Positions 19,905 through 31,790 of a DNA stretch of 64,000 nt are shown here, piece by piece. Origin of the DNA: Dryocosmus kuriphilus (Eukaryota > Arthropoda > Insecta > Hymenoptera > Cynipidae); the NCBI GenBank assembly GCA_038277395.1, contig CM076192.1, forward strand, positions 12,994,596 to 13,058,595, in the 5' to 3' direction. A program made the position numbers and the translations under genes. The notes under the pieces were generated by a model, which was not told the origin of the DNA, did not search any database, and saw only the letters and a list, made by a program, of their open reading frames with translations. Every line of letters starts with the position of its first letter. Within the stretch, counting starts at the first letter, position 1.

Positions 19905-20480
19905 GGTAAAGATCAAAAGAAATAACGGCTTAGGAATTTGTTATTAAAACCATCAAAGAGATGACGTCAGACGAGTGGCACATAGCTATGGAATGTTTAA
20001 ATAATTCATTATTGATAAATTTTAAGACCAACCAACGTTAGACTTGTGTTTTTTGCACAGTTCTTTGCAAAAATACGACGTCCACTTCTTTTCGGTAATG
20101 ATCAAAAAGATGAACTGAAAAGGAATTTGTTATTAAAACTATTAATAAAAAGATGACGTCAGACGAGTAACGCATAGCTATGGAATGTATAAACAATCCA
20201 TTTGTTCATCAAATCAATGACCAACCAACGTTAGCCTTACATTTATGCCCAATTCTGTGAAAAATATGACGTCAGCGTCCTGTCGGAAAATATCGAAAGA
20301 AGAACCGCTAAGGAATTATTTAATAAAAAAGCAAAAATATAACTGGAGACGAGTGACGGGTACTATGGAATGTATAAATAATTTACTTGTTGATAAAATC
20401 GAAGACCGACCAACGTAATACTTGCGTTTTAACAAATCCTTTGGAAAATATTACATTATATCCCTAAAATGCCTTAACGT
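19905..20480 (+). repeat. ~185-bp tandem repeats with CRE-like TGACGTCA sites
   Basis: Three and a half diverged units share a CGGTAAAGATCAAAAGAA-type opening, GATGACGTCAGACGAGT, ATAGCTATGGAATGT and GACCAACCAACGTTAG. Exact TGACGTCA palindromes stand at 19,972, 20,154 and 20,267, with near-matches at the other expected positions. The partner array lies at 52,870-53,460. Confidence 0.75.
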
Positions 20481-21929
20481 AGTTTGAGAATGTTTAAATA
20501 ATTCGCTTGACGGTAAAAATAAAAGAGTGAACCATTAAGAAATATGTTAATCAGAAGCTTTTGGTTTTAAAAAGAGAACTGCCTAATTCATATATAAACG
20601 TAAGGTAACGTAAGAATTACGCAATTTGACGACGCGGAGTCGAGTGTAAACTCTAGTAAGATAAACTTGAAGTTATAAATAATCTAGACGACTACAGTAT
20701 ACTATACTAAACTATATTATACTATATGGTGCAGTATGGTGAAAGAGTTATTAAATCTAAACATTCTAATCTGTACTTTGGTTTCTGGTGTGGTGATAAT
20801 TTGATGTCAGTTGATCAAGCTGGATTAAAGGAGTCATACTACCCATTTTAATTCGAAGCTCTACATTAATTGTATTGAAAGAACTCAGCCTGTGCATCGA
20901 TCAATGTCTTTATGAATTACCTGTGAAGCAGCTTTAACGAATGAAAGACTTTATAGTTGGAACTATTGTAGAAGATTTGTGTTTAAAAGTGCAGTGCGCT
21001 GTGTGAAAAAAATGCGGCAATATATATATATGAAAAAATTATAAAGAACTAAAGAAAAAATGTTGCGAAAAATATGTTTTCCTGAATCCTGTAGAATATC
21101 AGATTTTATTTATAGAGATGATTGCTCTTAATACTCAGCATTCATCAAAAAAAGTGATAAAAAAATTCCTCAAATTCCAAATATAGGGAATAACTTTTTT
21201 AGATAAAAGAAATACTTATAGTTATAAATAATGTCCATTAATTAATATTAAGAGGATATTTAGAAATCGGAAAAACATGCTTTGATTAAAAATTAATTTT
21301 GTCATTAATTAATAAATAAATATGTAATACACACATAGGTATTTTACATAAATGAATTTCTTAGCCAAGTATTTTGAGAACCATCAAATCCTAACCATTT
21401 TACAAATGCTTTATTTCACCGCTTTTACTACTTTTACCACCAGATAAATATCTAGATGTTTGACTTTTGAAAGTTCTTCTTCATAAAAAATAGCAATAAT
21501 TAGTTTATCCTGATATCCTTTAGGCAAATAAGTAACTGGTTCAATATTCTTTAATCAAATAAGTAACTGATTCAATAGTTTTTCATTTACTGTAAATGAT
21601 TCTGTTATCCAATTTCGTGCATAACCTTTCCCAAAACTTTTTTGTATTTATTGAGGAGGAGGAGGAAGTTGTAGTTAAATGAAATACTGAAAATGTTGGA
21701 TTCAATGATTAGAAACCTCAGGCCATCAGTTAGAAACTCTAAAACTGAAGTGCGCCTCTTACGTTTTTATAATAACCACAGTGAGTGTGGGTGAAAGAAA
21801 TGAAGAAGTAGATATGCAGTTTTAAAAATTATATTTGATGAACAAGTACTTATTATGTTTATGTAAAAATCACTTCTAATTTAACTTATTAAAAGAACTA
21901 ATATATATAAATAAGAAAGGTATTATTTT

Positions 21930-23040
21930 TATATGAAAACTGGCTTTCGCAGATTTCATAAAATCGCGACGTTTCGTGACCCACTGAATCCGAAAAAACA
22001 TGTTTTACGTTGGTGTCTGTCGTTGCCGTTGTCGTCGTTTTTGTCTGTTCGCACGATAACTTCAGAAGAACTATTCAGATTATATTGCACTTTGGCACAA
22101 TTCTTTAAGGCGTAAAAAGAAAGAAAGAGTTCGTTCACCAGCGTTTTTTGGCCCATAGTTCTGGTTTTATCCATCATAAATTCTATCCAAAAATCAAAAA
22201 TTCAAATTTTCCGCCAAACTATGGGCGATACGAAAAAAATAATGTAAATAAAGTTGTTCACCTCAAAAAAAGGTCTGCAAATTTGTTTTCTATAATTTTT
22301 TTGTAAAGACGCATAGTTTCTGAGTTATTCGTGAAATAGGTTATTAAATATAAAGAAATCCACTTGTCAGCTAAACTGTGCGATATACGAGAAAATATTG
22401 TGAAGTAGAATTGTTCACCTTGGAATGACCTACAGATTTGCTTAAAACCATTTTTTGATCCAACACATAGTTTTTTTATTAAACGTTAATAGTTGTTTTA
22501 ATCAAGAAAAACGTTATTAAAAAGTTAAGGGTGTTGGTTAAAGAAATTTTTAAACGCTTACCCTTGGATATACTGCCCTGATTCCACATATAATCGTATT
22601 CTCCACCTTTCGACAGGAAGAAAGAAAACTTACAAAATATCCGGGGCCTGGCGTGATCCTCGGGTCCATAGGATGCTGTGATAGGTATACTTGCATTGAT
22701 CAAATAAATATATTGTGGTAAGTTTCCCGATTTACTTCGCGAATAAAATTGACAGGTCGTTCGTGTGAGGACCGTATACTTGTGTTGTATTTTGTCATCT
22801 GATCAGACTGCACTAGCTCTCCTGACGATACGCTAAGTTATTAGGGAGCCCTTACTTATCAACCTCTACAGTTTCGATGCAAGACAGGTCTAAAGATAAG
22901 GCAGTTTTCACTGGAGAAATAAAAATTTGAATAAAATTGCGTAAACAAATGTCGAAATAGTTTCTGCAAATACTGTCTCTAAATGGACCAATTTTATAGA
23001 TAAGCAAATTTATAATTTCTTATTTCTAGTAACATTTTTT
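21930..23040 (+). other. 1.1-kb segment present only in the left arm
   Basis: It has no counterpart at the equivalent place in the right arm (38,255-38,540). It holds two diverged repeats of a CCGCCAAACTATGGGCGATA / CAGCTAAACTGTGCGATATA type, each followed by a TTGTTCACCT block, at about 22,210 and 22,370. This pattern resembles a non-autonomous element. Ends and target duplication were not identified. Confidence 0.4.
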
Positions 23041-23804
23041 ACGATTAAAACAAACACTATACATCAGCTACAAAAATGTGATAATCAACTGTAAGAAACG
23101 CTATAATAATCTTTAACACAACAGAGTAATATGCTACAAAATTCCAATTCGCCTAGATAAAACACTGCAATAATAGCATGCTTAGTGACGTATCAATGAT
23201 ATTAAATCTGCTATTATCAATGGAAAAAATATTTTTCTTGGACCATCTCAAGACTATAATGGATAATTCTTCTTTATCGTCATCCTCTGATTCTATTTTT
23301 TACTTCTTCATGTATGGTTCCACCTCATGTTTAACTTTTTGACCAGCTCTGATTAAAATAAATCTAATTCAAGGGATGACAAGGAAAACTAGATTAATAA
23401 CGAATAGACTGCACCACCATCGGCCACATTGCTTTTCTTTTAATTATAACCACGTTGCTTTGTCCTTTTTACTAGATGTGAACCTTGTCTTCTAAATAGA
23501 TTTGTACTATTGATTCCTGACCTAATAAGACAAAATGGTTGATTTTTTGCATACTTGTATAAAGAATTTTTCTCAGTGATGTTAGCACTAGAATTAACCT
23601 CAATCAACTACTAAAAGATATGACGAAGAAGTGGAAGAAATAAAGGAAGAAGAAGAGGAGGAGCAGGTGGTTTAGGAGAAGGGAGGAGAGGATAATTATG
23701 TAGTTAAAACAAGTAGGTGCTGAAAAATGTTGGACTCAATTTTTACACGCCCTAAATCATATGGCAGAAGCTTAAAAGATATGATGAGCCTCTCCTGCAC
23801 TTAA

Positions 23805-24691
23805 GGGGTTACATGCACTTACAAGTTTTAAAAAATCGATTTTTTTTGTATTTTCTTAAAGCTTGATGTCTCCAAAATATTGTCTGAAAGTTTCAAGTAA
23901 ATTCAATGAATAGTTTTCGAGATATCCTACAATTACTGAAGGGCCCTCTGACCCTCGATGACAGGTAGCTGACGGCAGCTGCAAATAACAAATAACAATA
24001 ACAAATAATAACAATATAATATACATGTAAATATAAAATATAAGTAGCAATAACAATAGCAAATAAAAATAACTTTTAAATGACCCAGAAATAGACGACT
24101 TGGTGTAAATAATTGAATAATTAGTATTTTTATACACAAATCGAGAGTAAAACTTTAAATGAGTTTTTCTCGAAACTATGTTTTCAAAGACGGTGACCAC
24201 TGTAATTCAAAAGCCCCTTATCGAATTTAAATGAAATTTGCACAGCTTATTGAGGACATAAAGACTAGTGCTTAGTCGCAGGATTAAAAAAAAATTAAAA
24301 TTAATATTTTTTATAAACAATTTACTAGGGCTTTTTCCTTAAAAATTCGCAAAAAAAAATAAGAGGCCGCCATTTTGTTTATTTAAAAAAAAAGCTTCGA
24401 TTAAGCACTAGATTAACTATTAAGCTAATGATTTTTTTTTGTTTCATTGATTTTAGGTGAACCAGTAAAATGTTACAATGGTCACCGCAAAGCAAGCTTG
24501 CCGGAAGGGGTCCAACAAATATGGCGCTACTGTAATGTAAAATCAATTTTTGTTGTTGTAATTTTCAGGATATAAACTTTAAAAATAGTATAATAATATA
24601 GAATGGTTTGTTTCGCAAAATAAATTTAACTACTAAAAAAAAAATTGTTTAAAAGATCGATTTTTTGACGATTGTAAGTGCATGTAACCCC
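23805..24691. mobile_element. 887-bp TTAA-flanked non-autonomous element
   Basis: The terminal inverted repeats are GGGGTTACATGCACTTACAA, identical at both ends for 20 bases, with AAAAAATCGAT recurring further in. The element is bounded by TTAA at 23,801-23,804 and 24,692-24,695. TTAA duplication is the hallmark of piggyBac-type insertion, although the GGGG end is not the common piggyBac terminus. There is no coding capacity; the interior has AACAAT-rich simple sequence. The partner arm at 37,506-37,509 has the same flanks with no insertion. Confidence 0.8.
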
Positions 24692-24810
24692 TTAAAACCA
24701 AAATTAATTCAGGTGAGAGGAGTGAAGAAAAAATACACATACTTTTTGGAAATTAGATTTATTTAACTTATTGCATTATAATAAATGTGAATAACTACAT
24801 ATAATATTCA

Positions 24811-25190
24811 ATGATAGATAAAACTTATTGCTAACAGTTAATACAGTGCTGGTTTCATTTTACAAGTGATTCTTAAATTATAATTACAGGAAATGTTCAG
24901 TCCAATATTTCAAATGTTAATTTAACTATTGGAAAGATTGAGCCAGCAGTCACTAAACTTTTAACATCAATTAATAAAAATAGTATTATTCAATTATGCC
25001 AGCCTCTCGAATTGCATTAATAATTGAAATAATTTCATGTGCATTATTTCTGTTTCCAGCCGCTTGAGACTGTAAAAGTAAACGCAATTGATCTACCAAC
25101 TTATTTTGTTCTTCCTAGTAATCTGAAAATTCTGCTTGTATTTCATATTCAGAGGAAAAGTCACTTTCAGCATCGTCCTCATTGGTATCA
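24811..25190. other. AT-rich spacer between left arm and LINE-A copy 2
   Basis: No gene or repeat recognised. Confidence 0.4.
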
Positions 25191-26039
25191 TTATCATTAA
25201 CATCATTATTATTTGGCCCACCTTTTCCCACAGGTACTCATGACCTGTTACTTCGCTACTAAACACGGTCACGAACGTGAGAAGTGCTTAGTAGATTCGT
25301 TGGTGTCAGATGCTGTTCAAAAATTATTCTGGTTGTGCATTCGTCAAATAAGTAAACTAATCCTGCTCTGGACCATGAAGCATCGCAGCTTTTCCTCAAG
25401 CCTAAAGGGATGCCTGAAGTAGGAGGTGTTATTTTGAATTGAGGAAATTCACAAATGCCTCAGATAGAGGCTGGAAGAACCATTGCTTTTTTTTTTAATA
25501 CAAAAAATTCCCTCATTTAGGCAAAATTATCGGAGAGATTTGTCCTTAATTCTTATTATCTGGTCAAAAAATTTGAAGCGATGCTTATCCCAGGTGCTAA
25601 TGGGCCAAAAGCACTCCCCTTAGAGTTAGAGAGGGTCAAAGGCGCACCTGGGAATGGAAACCAGAGCATTCGCCCAAATTTATGAACCGACATCTGAGGC
25701 AAACGATTCTATACGTATATATAATATGTCGAGCGGTCGACGACACACATAAATTCACAAACATATACGGACATACATGACACGATAGCGAAAATAATAA
25801 TAAAAATATTAACAATAACAACAACAAGAACTTACAAGAAACTATTTACAAATCAATAAAATAAAGTAAACAAATAGCTAAAATGGAGTAAAAGTCAATT
25901 ATTAAAACAAGGAAAAATGTATAACGTGGTGTTGTCAACCTTTTTTCGTGTACATGGTATGGCCTTGGTTACTGAAGACGATTTTCCGCTATCGTTGTTA
26001 ATGCCCAGAAAACTCCGGATGATGCGACAGGTGTTCGGA

Positions 26040-26660
26040 CGTATCGCCTTCTATATAAGGTATAAAAATTTTCCAGCTCCCAGGTCTTCCAAGTGCTGGA
26101 TGCATCTCACGTGAACGTTCCCTGTGGAGGAGATTGCGACCGGATGAAGGGCGGAATTCTTCACCATCCACACGGTCATGATCTCCTGCCTCAACTCCGC
26201 ATATATCTGGATCTTCTCAGTATATCGAAGCTGAATGTTTTTGTTCAAGGGAACACTGATGTCTATAATTCTGATATGGTCATCTCGTTTTTTCCACCAG
26301 AGGACGTTTGGTCGATTATACAGGTGGTTTGTCATGATAGTCTTTTCCCAGTAGTGAGATGATATTCGTTCTCTAACACTTATCGGTGAGTATTTGTAAT
26401 CAAACTTGCACTCCTCTAGCAAACCAAGATTTAGGGCAATTTTTTTTGTTGGATAATCCCACCAAGATAATTTTGTCTACGGTTATATTCTTGGGAATCA
26501 AGCATCGTACATCCCATCAATGATGTGCTCGATTGTCTCATTTGGATTTCCACTGCGGCGTCACTTATCAATAATCGCCTCAATATTGAGGATGTTCTTT
26601 TGGTAGTTACTCGTGCTCATTACTCCATCTTGTATAGCAATAACGAAACCCTCTGTTTCC
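26040..26660 (-). pseudogene. LINE-A post-RT C-terminal region (copy 2)
   Basis: Begins with ETEGFVIAIQDGVM-type sequence and the SGNPNETIEHIIDG block (the cysteine pair expected before it has decayed). It continues with the 26,422-26,051 frame: DYKYSPISVRERISSHYWE, NRPNVLWWKKRDDHIRIIDI, LRYTEKIQIYAELRQEIM and SSTGNVHVRCIQHLEDLG. It corresponds to the region after the polymerase in LINE-A copies 1 and 3. No function can remain. Confidence 0.65.
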
Positions 26661-26820
26661 AGAAAGAGTTCTACCCGCTTTAGTCCGAAGTTTGAAACGT
26701 ATTCAGGACTAAACAGAACCATAACGAACTAAAACTGTCGCCTTGGAAAATGCGTCGTTTAAATGACAAGTACTGAGTGGCCTTCGTCACTCAACGACTA
26801 AAACACCTGGTTCTCGTGCA

Positions 26821-27240
26821 TCATGTGCTCATGGCGTGATCCAAAAGTTGAATCACGCGTGGACATATCTTATATATCCTGAGGACCCTAAGCAAATAGT
26901 TGTGGGGCATCGAGGGTAAAGCTTGTTTATAGTCAATATAGGCCATGTGCAAATTACATTGGTGGTGCTTCGCATTCAGCACAACCGAAGTATCGATTCT
27001 GACCAAGTCCTTGCAACCACGAAAGTCTCAACAGCAACCCTTTTGTACTTCTGTGAGGACGTTGTTCTCCGCACAGTGTTTATAGATGCCCTCGAATATA
27101 ATGGTCGTGAGACACTTGTAGAGTTTGGAAAGGCAGGCAATTGATCGATAGTCCCTATGACTATTAGGATCCGGTTTTTTAGGTATCATATGCGTGACTC
27201 CATCTGTCATGAAGGAGTGCATAAGTTCCGGATTCTCTAA
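26821..27240 (-). pseudogene. LINE-A reverse transcriptase fragment (copy 2)
   Basis: Two frames give FMTDGVTHMIPKKPDPNSHR, DYRSIACLSKLYK and IYKHCAENNVLTE, then LHMAYIDYKQALPSMPHNYL and RIYKICPRVIQLLDHAMST. AYIDYKQA contains the first catalytic Asp (RT motif A). A frameshift separates the two pieces near 27,020, and the YxDD region is missing. Confidence 0.75.
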
Positions 27241-27320
27241 AATAGGCTGGAGAGCGCCCGCAAAGGCGGGTTACAGAGCAGGCAGTTCTGAAACTCTCTC
27301 CTTTTCGAGGTCAAGCCATG

Positions 27321-28789
27321 GCGCACAGTGGACGGCTTTGTGAAATTTTATCTCAAAATTGTGTAACTTGAGATGAGCATCACGCAGAGTGGTATTTTTT
27401 TAAACTGAAGGTGTGTCCTTGCCGAATATAGGAAAATTATAGAGAAAGTTAAAAAAAATGGTTTTCACCTTGAAAATATTAAATGAATTTGGCATTTTTG
27501 GTGAAAAAATGGTTTATTGATTACCATGCACGCTTAGAAATTATATTTTAGTTCTACACATGGCTTCATATAGATTTTGCGTGTTCAGTACAAATCTGGT
27601 ATGTAAATTGATGTAGGTCAAAATAAAAAGTGGTGGATCCAATACGGTGGATCGAAATTTTAAAAACAAACGTGATTTGATTAAACATAGTTACTCTCGG
27701 GTTTTCCGATTCGATGATTTCAAATCCAAGGCAAAATTCAGAATGGCAGATCTAATATGGCAGATTGAAATTTTAAAAAAAACGCGATTTGATTAAAAAT
27801 CTTTAGTCGGGTTTTTTTCTAGTCACTGATTTCAAACCCAAAGTCAAAATTCTATATGTCGGATCCAATATGGCGGATCAAAAATTTAAAAACAAAAGCG
27901 ATTTGATTAAAAATCGTTACTAGGGGGTTTTCCGGGTCACTGATTTCAAACCAGAAGTTGAACGATTTTTTGACGATTTTGAGGCAAAATAAGTGCCCAT
28001 TGAATTCCATTTTGAATGTTGAAATTTTGTCTTTGGATTTGAAATCAGCGACCCGGGAAACCTCCGAGTAAAGATCTTTAATCAAATCGCGTTAGTTTTT
28101 GAAATTTCAATTCGCCATATTGGATCCGCCATTTTGAATTTCGATTTAAAATCAGCGATACGGAAAACCCACGAGGAACGATCTACAATCAAATCGCGTT
28201 TGCTTTTGAATTTTCAACCCACTGTATTGGATCCGCCATTTTGAATTTTGAAATTTTGACTTTGGATTTGAAATCAGCGACCCGGAAACCCCCGATTAAC
28301 GATTTTTAATCAAATCGCGTTTATTTTTGAAATTTCGGTCCGCCATATTAGATCCGCCATTTAAAATTTTAACTTTGGATTTGAAATTAAGGACCCGGAA
28401 AACCTCCGAATAACGATTTTTAATCAAATCGCGTTTGTTTTTGCAATTTCGATTCACTGTATTGGATCCGCCATTTTGAGTTTTGACCTGTATCAATTTA
28501 CATATCAGATTTGGATTGGGCATGCAAAAATCTGTATAAAAACATGCCTAGAACATAAAATATAATTTCTAAGCATGCGTGGTAATCAATTAAGATTTAT
28601 TTGGCCAAAAATATCAATTTCATTACAAATTTTGAAGGTGAAAATTCTTTTTCAGACTTCCTCTATAATTTTCCTACATTTCGTAAGGATTCATCTTTAA
28701 TTTAAAAAAAAAAAATATCCCTCTACGTGATTCCTATCTCAAGTTAAACGATTTTGAGACAAAATTGTACAAAACCGTGCACTGTGCTG
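27321..28789. mobile_element. 1.47-kb palindromic element with CATG target duplication
   Basis: The ends are inverted: GCGCACAGTGGACGGCTTTG on the left and CAGCACAGTGCACGGTTTTG on the right (reverse complement), and similarity continues for about 70 bases (CTCAAAAT..TAACTTGAGAT..ATCACG). CATG flanks both ends (27,317-27,320 and 28,790-28,793), and the element interrupts LINE-A copy 2. The interior holds about seven diverged ~120-bp units containing TTGGATCCGCCATTTTGAA and AATCAAATCGCGTTTG. These run forward on the left and inverted on the right, so the element can fold on itself. There is no coding capacity. Confidence 0.7.
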
Positions 28790-29875
28790 CATGTCCAAAT
28801 TACTTGACACATGATTACACTAGATACCTGATCAATATCAATCCATCTCCTCAGCACTCGGGGGGTTCACTGGCATTATTGATTTTCCCACCAAGAAGTT
28901 TACGGTAAAACTTATTTTCATTTTGTAGAAAGGTCTTTTTGTCATTACTTCTCGCGACAGACCACTTGAAGCGTCACAAACGCGCTGATAGGACTAGGAG
29001 ACTCTGTCTAAGGTAGTCAATAACTTAGTCTAAGTTCTTAGATATTCTTGGACTGATGTTAAGTGGATGACAGATTTCTTCTACGTGGCGAGTTAGCTTC
29101 TGTGATCGATTGCCCTTTCGAAATTGGTACAACCGACCAAGTTTGGCTTTTACTTTGCTGAACTCGCTTTGAAGCCTAAACTTCCATAGAGGATCTGACT
29201 ACTTCTGGGGAAGTAGGTGTTCTTTCCCCGGGGTTTGATTTTGATGCTCATGGTCCTGGCACACGTTACCGCAGCGTAATATGCAAGAGTCTGCAACTGC
29301 TTCAAGCTCGTGGCTTGACGGAGGTACAGAGGCAATATGTCATTCCTAAAGCTGCCAAATAAACAGAGAAGGCTTTTATTAGACCTAAGCTTCGGGAGAC
29401 CATCCCTTTGGGATGGTTCGTGTTCCATAGACTCTATGATGGCATCAGTGAGATACCCTAGAGACGTAAGCTCTTTTCATTGACCTTTTCAGTGCGGTCC
29501 GTAGGAGCTTGGTCGGGCGGATGGAGCCCTAATGTCTGCCGACTATGTGCCAATCTTCATTCTACACCCCCCTAGCCCAGCCCCCGGTCGTTTTTGTAGC
29601 GTCTCGTATCTCAGGCAAAATCGCTTCCTCGACCGTCTCCTTGGGGTTCATTTCGGGGAGTGCTAGTTTTTGTTGCACTCGCCTCTCGATATCTTCAATT
29701 TCGACCGCGGAGCTAGCTTATGGGTCCACCCTTGAAGCCAATTCCAGATGAAGGCCTAAGAAGAGACGATGTTGTTCGTTCGTCACAAACCCCCCTCCGA
29801 ACAAAGCCTCAAAGTGACATCTGACCACATGCCTATTCAAGGTTTTCTATGATATCCGCTTTCTGGGCTGTGTAC
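28790..29875 (-). mobile_element. LINE-A copy 2, 5' half
   Basis: Continues the LINE-A copy beyond the palindromic insertion. The frame at 29,428-29,150 (FRNDILPLYLRQA, LAYYAAVTCARTMSIKIKPR, GKNTYFPRSSQ) is the counterpart of 12,745-12,890 in copy 3. The stretch 28,985-29,110 matches 2,460-2,590 of copy 1 (TAGATATTCTTGGACTGATG). It ends at 29,875 against the second hAT-like element. Confidence 0.65.
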
Positions 29876-31600
29876 TAGAGTGGGCCGGAAAAACCTTTTT
29901 TTCGAGTAACGGATTCTAATAACGGGCAAAAGTTGTGTTTTCCGAACCTTAATAAGCCCTCCAAATTTCAGCCTGATTGGACAATATCTTCTGCTCTGTG
30001 AAAACACTTAAAATTCCGTTTTTAGCCAAGAATAATGACAAAATGTGAAATTTGAAAATCGATTCTAAATCGGTAATTTTGATCTTTTTATTGTTAATTA
30101 GTGTTGTAATGGTAACACCTTATACTTCTTATTTATTTATTTGTAAAGGTGGCCTTGAAAAAAGAAGTAAGGAAAAAGAGAAAACTGGCTAGAAATTTCT
30201 ATTTACGAACGATTAAGCGAACATTTTAGAACTTTTGTTTTTTACTATTAATTTTAATGCAGAACTATTAAACATTTTATATTCTCATTTTACTTTTGCA
30301 GTATTTCGCTCACTTTATAGTGACCCAGAACTGACGACGTGGAGATAACTGCATTTTCGGTTCATTCTATAGTCCCACCCATCCACCCAACCATACTGCA
30401 GAACTATGTGAACTATATGAATTATTTTTTGCTTTCAAATTTTGAAATTTTTGCCCTTGATGCTACAATAGACCTGATGTAAACGTCTCTTGAATGACTT
30501 CCACATACTTTTTCAGAAGCCGTCGTCACGAGTGTGACAGTACGTTCCACTGCCTGGGTGTGGCAAGGAAAGTGCACGAAATCCCATTCAGAAATCTGTT
30601 TAGAATCATCAATTCTAGAAAGCAAAAAAAAACATTCCGCGTAATGGTATCATCGACTACTTTCAAGTACTTCTCTGTAAGTACCTGGATTTTTGGATAA
30701 TTTCGAAAAGATATCTTTCAGCGTCTTTGATTGAGCTATTGAGTTTTATGCGAAACCACATCGGAACATATACCCTGAGTATATATTCCACAATCTTTTT
30801 AAGCACAGAGGATGGTTTTGGCGTTACGATATATTTTCGCATTATCCTATTTGCGAAATTATTTCATCATGCATGACTGAGAGGACTTGGATCTTGAAGA
30901 CTTAGATCATGAAAGCAGTTACCAGATTTTATAGCATGTGGAATTTCCAAAAGATATTTCTGATCTTCACTCAATATTTTCAAAATTTCATCAGTAATTG
31001 TAGGTAATTCTGAACCTATTGCTTGAAGGGAAACTACAGGAAGATGTTCATGTCCACAAAGCTTAGATCCAATAGGCACTGAAAATGATTTGGGACATCG
31101 CAATGGAATTTCATTAAAATGAAGTAGACAAATGATCCATTGAAGGCACCTATCAAGTTTTTCTTCAATTTTGCGAATGACACCACCTTTCCATCCTACG
31201 TTAAAGTAGTGCCGCCTCATCCAACAACAAGAAGTTTGCTCTACCCTCCGTTAATTTCGTTTTCCCCAAAATCGAATAAACATTTACAAATGTCTTTTGC
31301 GCTTTCAGATTTTGGAGTCATATGACCTAAATACTGAGATCCGGGTTCTCTGACAAGAGAAATATGCTCCTCAATAAAAATTTTACGATAAGACTTCTTG
31401 TCATCTTAAACATCAGTTAAAAGTTTTATCCTTTCAACCATCAAAGTACAGACCTAGAGGTGGCGATTTCTTACGTGCTGTTTCTATCAGATCTTTTTGG
31501 ACTTTGTTTCGTTCTCTTCTGATTTTATTTTTATCTATAATTAGAGAAGGTTCAAGGATATTTGCATCTTTGAATGCAGATGACATCTCCTAAACTTTCT
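29876..31600 (-). mobile_element. hAT-like DNA transposon, copy 2 (truncated)
   Basis: The end at 29,876 is TAGAGTGGGCCGGAAAAACC, related to the TAGGGTGGGCCGAAATTCCC terminus of the 8,260 element. The gene inside reads on the minus strand and is related to the gene of copy 1. The opposite terminus is missing; sequence passes into a Tc1 remnant near 31,600. It was probably inserted into LINE-A copy 2. Confidence 0.6.
30422..31500 (-). pseudogene. Transposase-like gene of the TAGRGTGGGCCG element (copy 2)
   Basis: Minus-strand pieces follow the same order as in copy 1: KKSPPLGLYFDG, CLFDFGENE, NVGWKGGVIRKIEEKLDR, CLQWIICLLHFNEIPLR, CPKSFSVPIGSKL with LPVVSLQAIGSELP, then after a gap DFVHFPCHTQAVERTVTLVT and REVYIRS-like DVYIRSIVASRAKISKF. 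The last block (FPCHTQAVER) is not preserved in copy 1. The middle of the gene (31,220-30,867 to 30,625) has lost about 600 bases compared with copy 1, and stops interrupt the rest. Confidence 0.6.
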
Positions 31601-31619
31601 TGAATATTAGTGCACGCTC

Positions 31620-31790
31620 TTACTTAATGTTGGGGTATCTCGTGCCAGATTTCATTTAGAGCTCTCTCAAGCTCTTGGAGGTTAGCAGGAGGCCTCTCTA
31701 AGTGACGCAATCTCCTACCCATCATGTCCTATACATGCTCAATAGGATTGAGGTCCGGACTGTTATCTGGATGAGGCAGTAACTCTATAT
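31620..31790 (-). pseudogene. Tc1-like transposase, C-terminal part
   Basis: Minus-strand translation ELLPHPDNSPDLNPIEHV is the third catalytic region of Tc1 transposases (SPDLNPIEH). It is followed by RRLRHLERPPANLQELERAL and EIWHEIPQH, then a stop. The upstream part lies beyond the MITE at 31,791-32,477. Confidence 0.75.

Larger units (their letters stand above)
19765..24810 (+). repeat. Left arm of a ~34-kb inverted repeat structure
   Basis: This arm is the reverse complement of 37,400-38,927 plus 50,737-53,582. Aligned blocks, left to right: 19,765-19,905 with 53,582-53,460; 19,905-20,480 with 53,460-52,870; 20,500-21,000 with 52,860-52,370; 21,000-21,530 with 52,370-51,810; 21,530-21,930 with the tandem units at 51,810-50,737 and also 38,930-38,540; 23,040-24,810 with 38,255-37,400. 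Identity looks roughly 75-85% by eye. The arm has no recognisable coding sequence and differs from its partner by a TTAA element and a 1.1-kb segment. Confidence 0.75.
25191..27320 (-). mobile_element. LINE-A copy 2, 3' half
   Basis: Minus-strand LINE-A: RT fragment at 27,240-26,821, C-terminal region 26,660-26,040, 3' untranslated region 25,950-25,205, eroded (AAT)n tail near 25,191-25,212. It is separated from its 5' half (28,790-29,875) by the 1.47-kb palindromic element inserted at 27,320. Confidence 0.75.

Noticed and set aside
23856..24200. Minus-strand 114-codon frame (poly-L/Y/I rich) as a membrane protein
   Set aside because: Lies inside the TTAA element over AACAAT simple sequence, which produces hydrophobic runs by composition.
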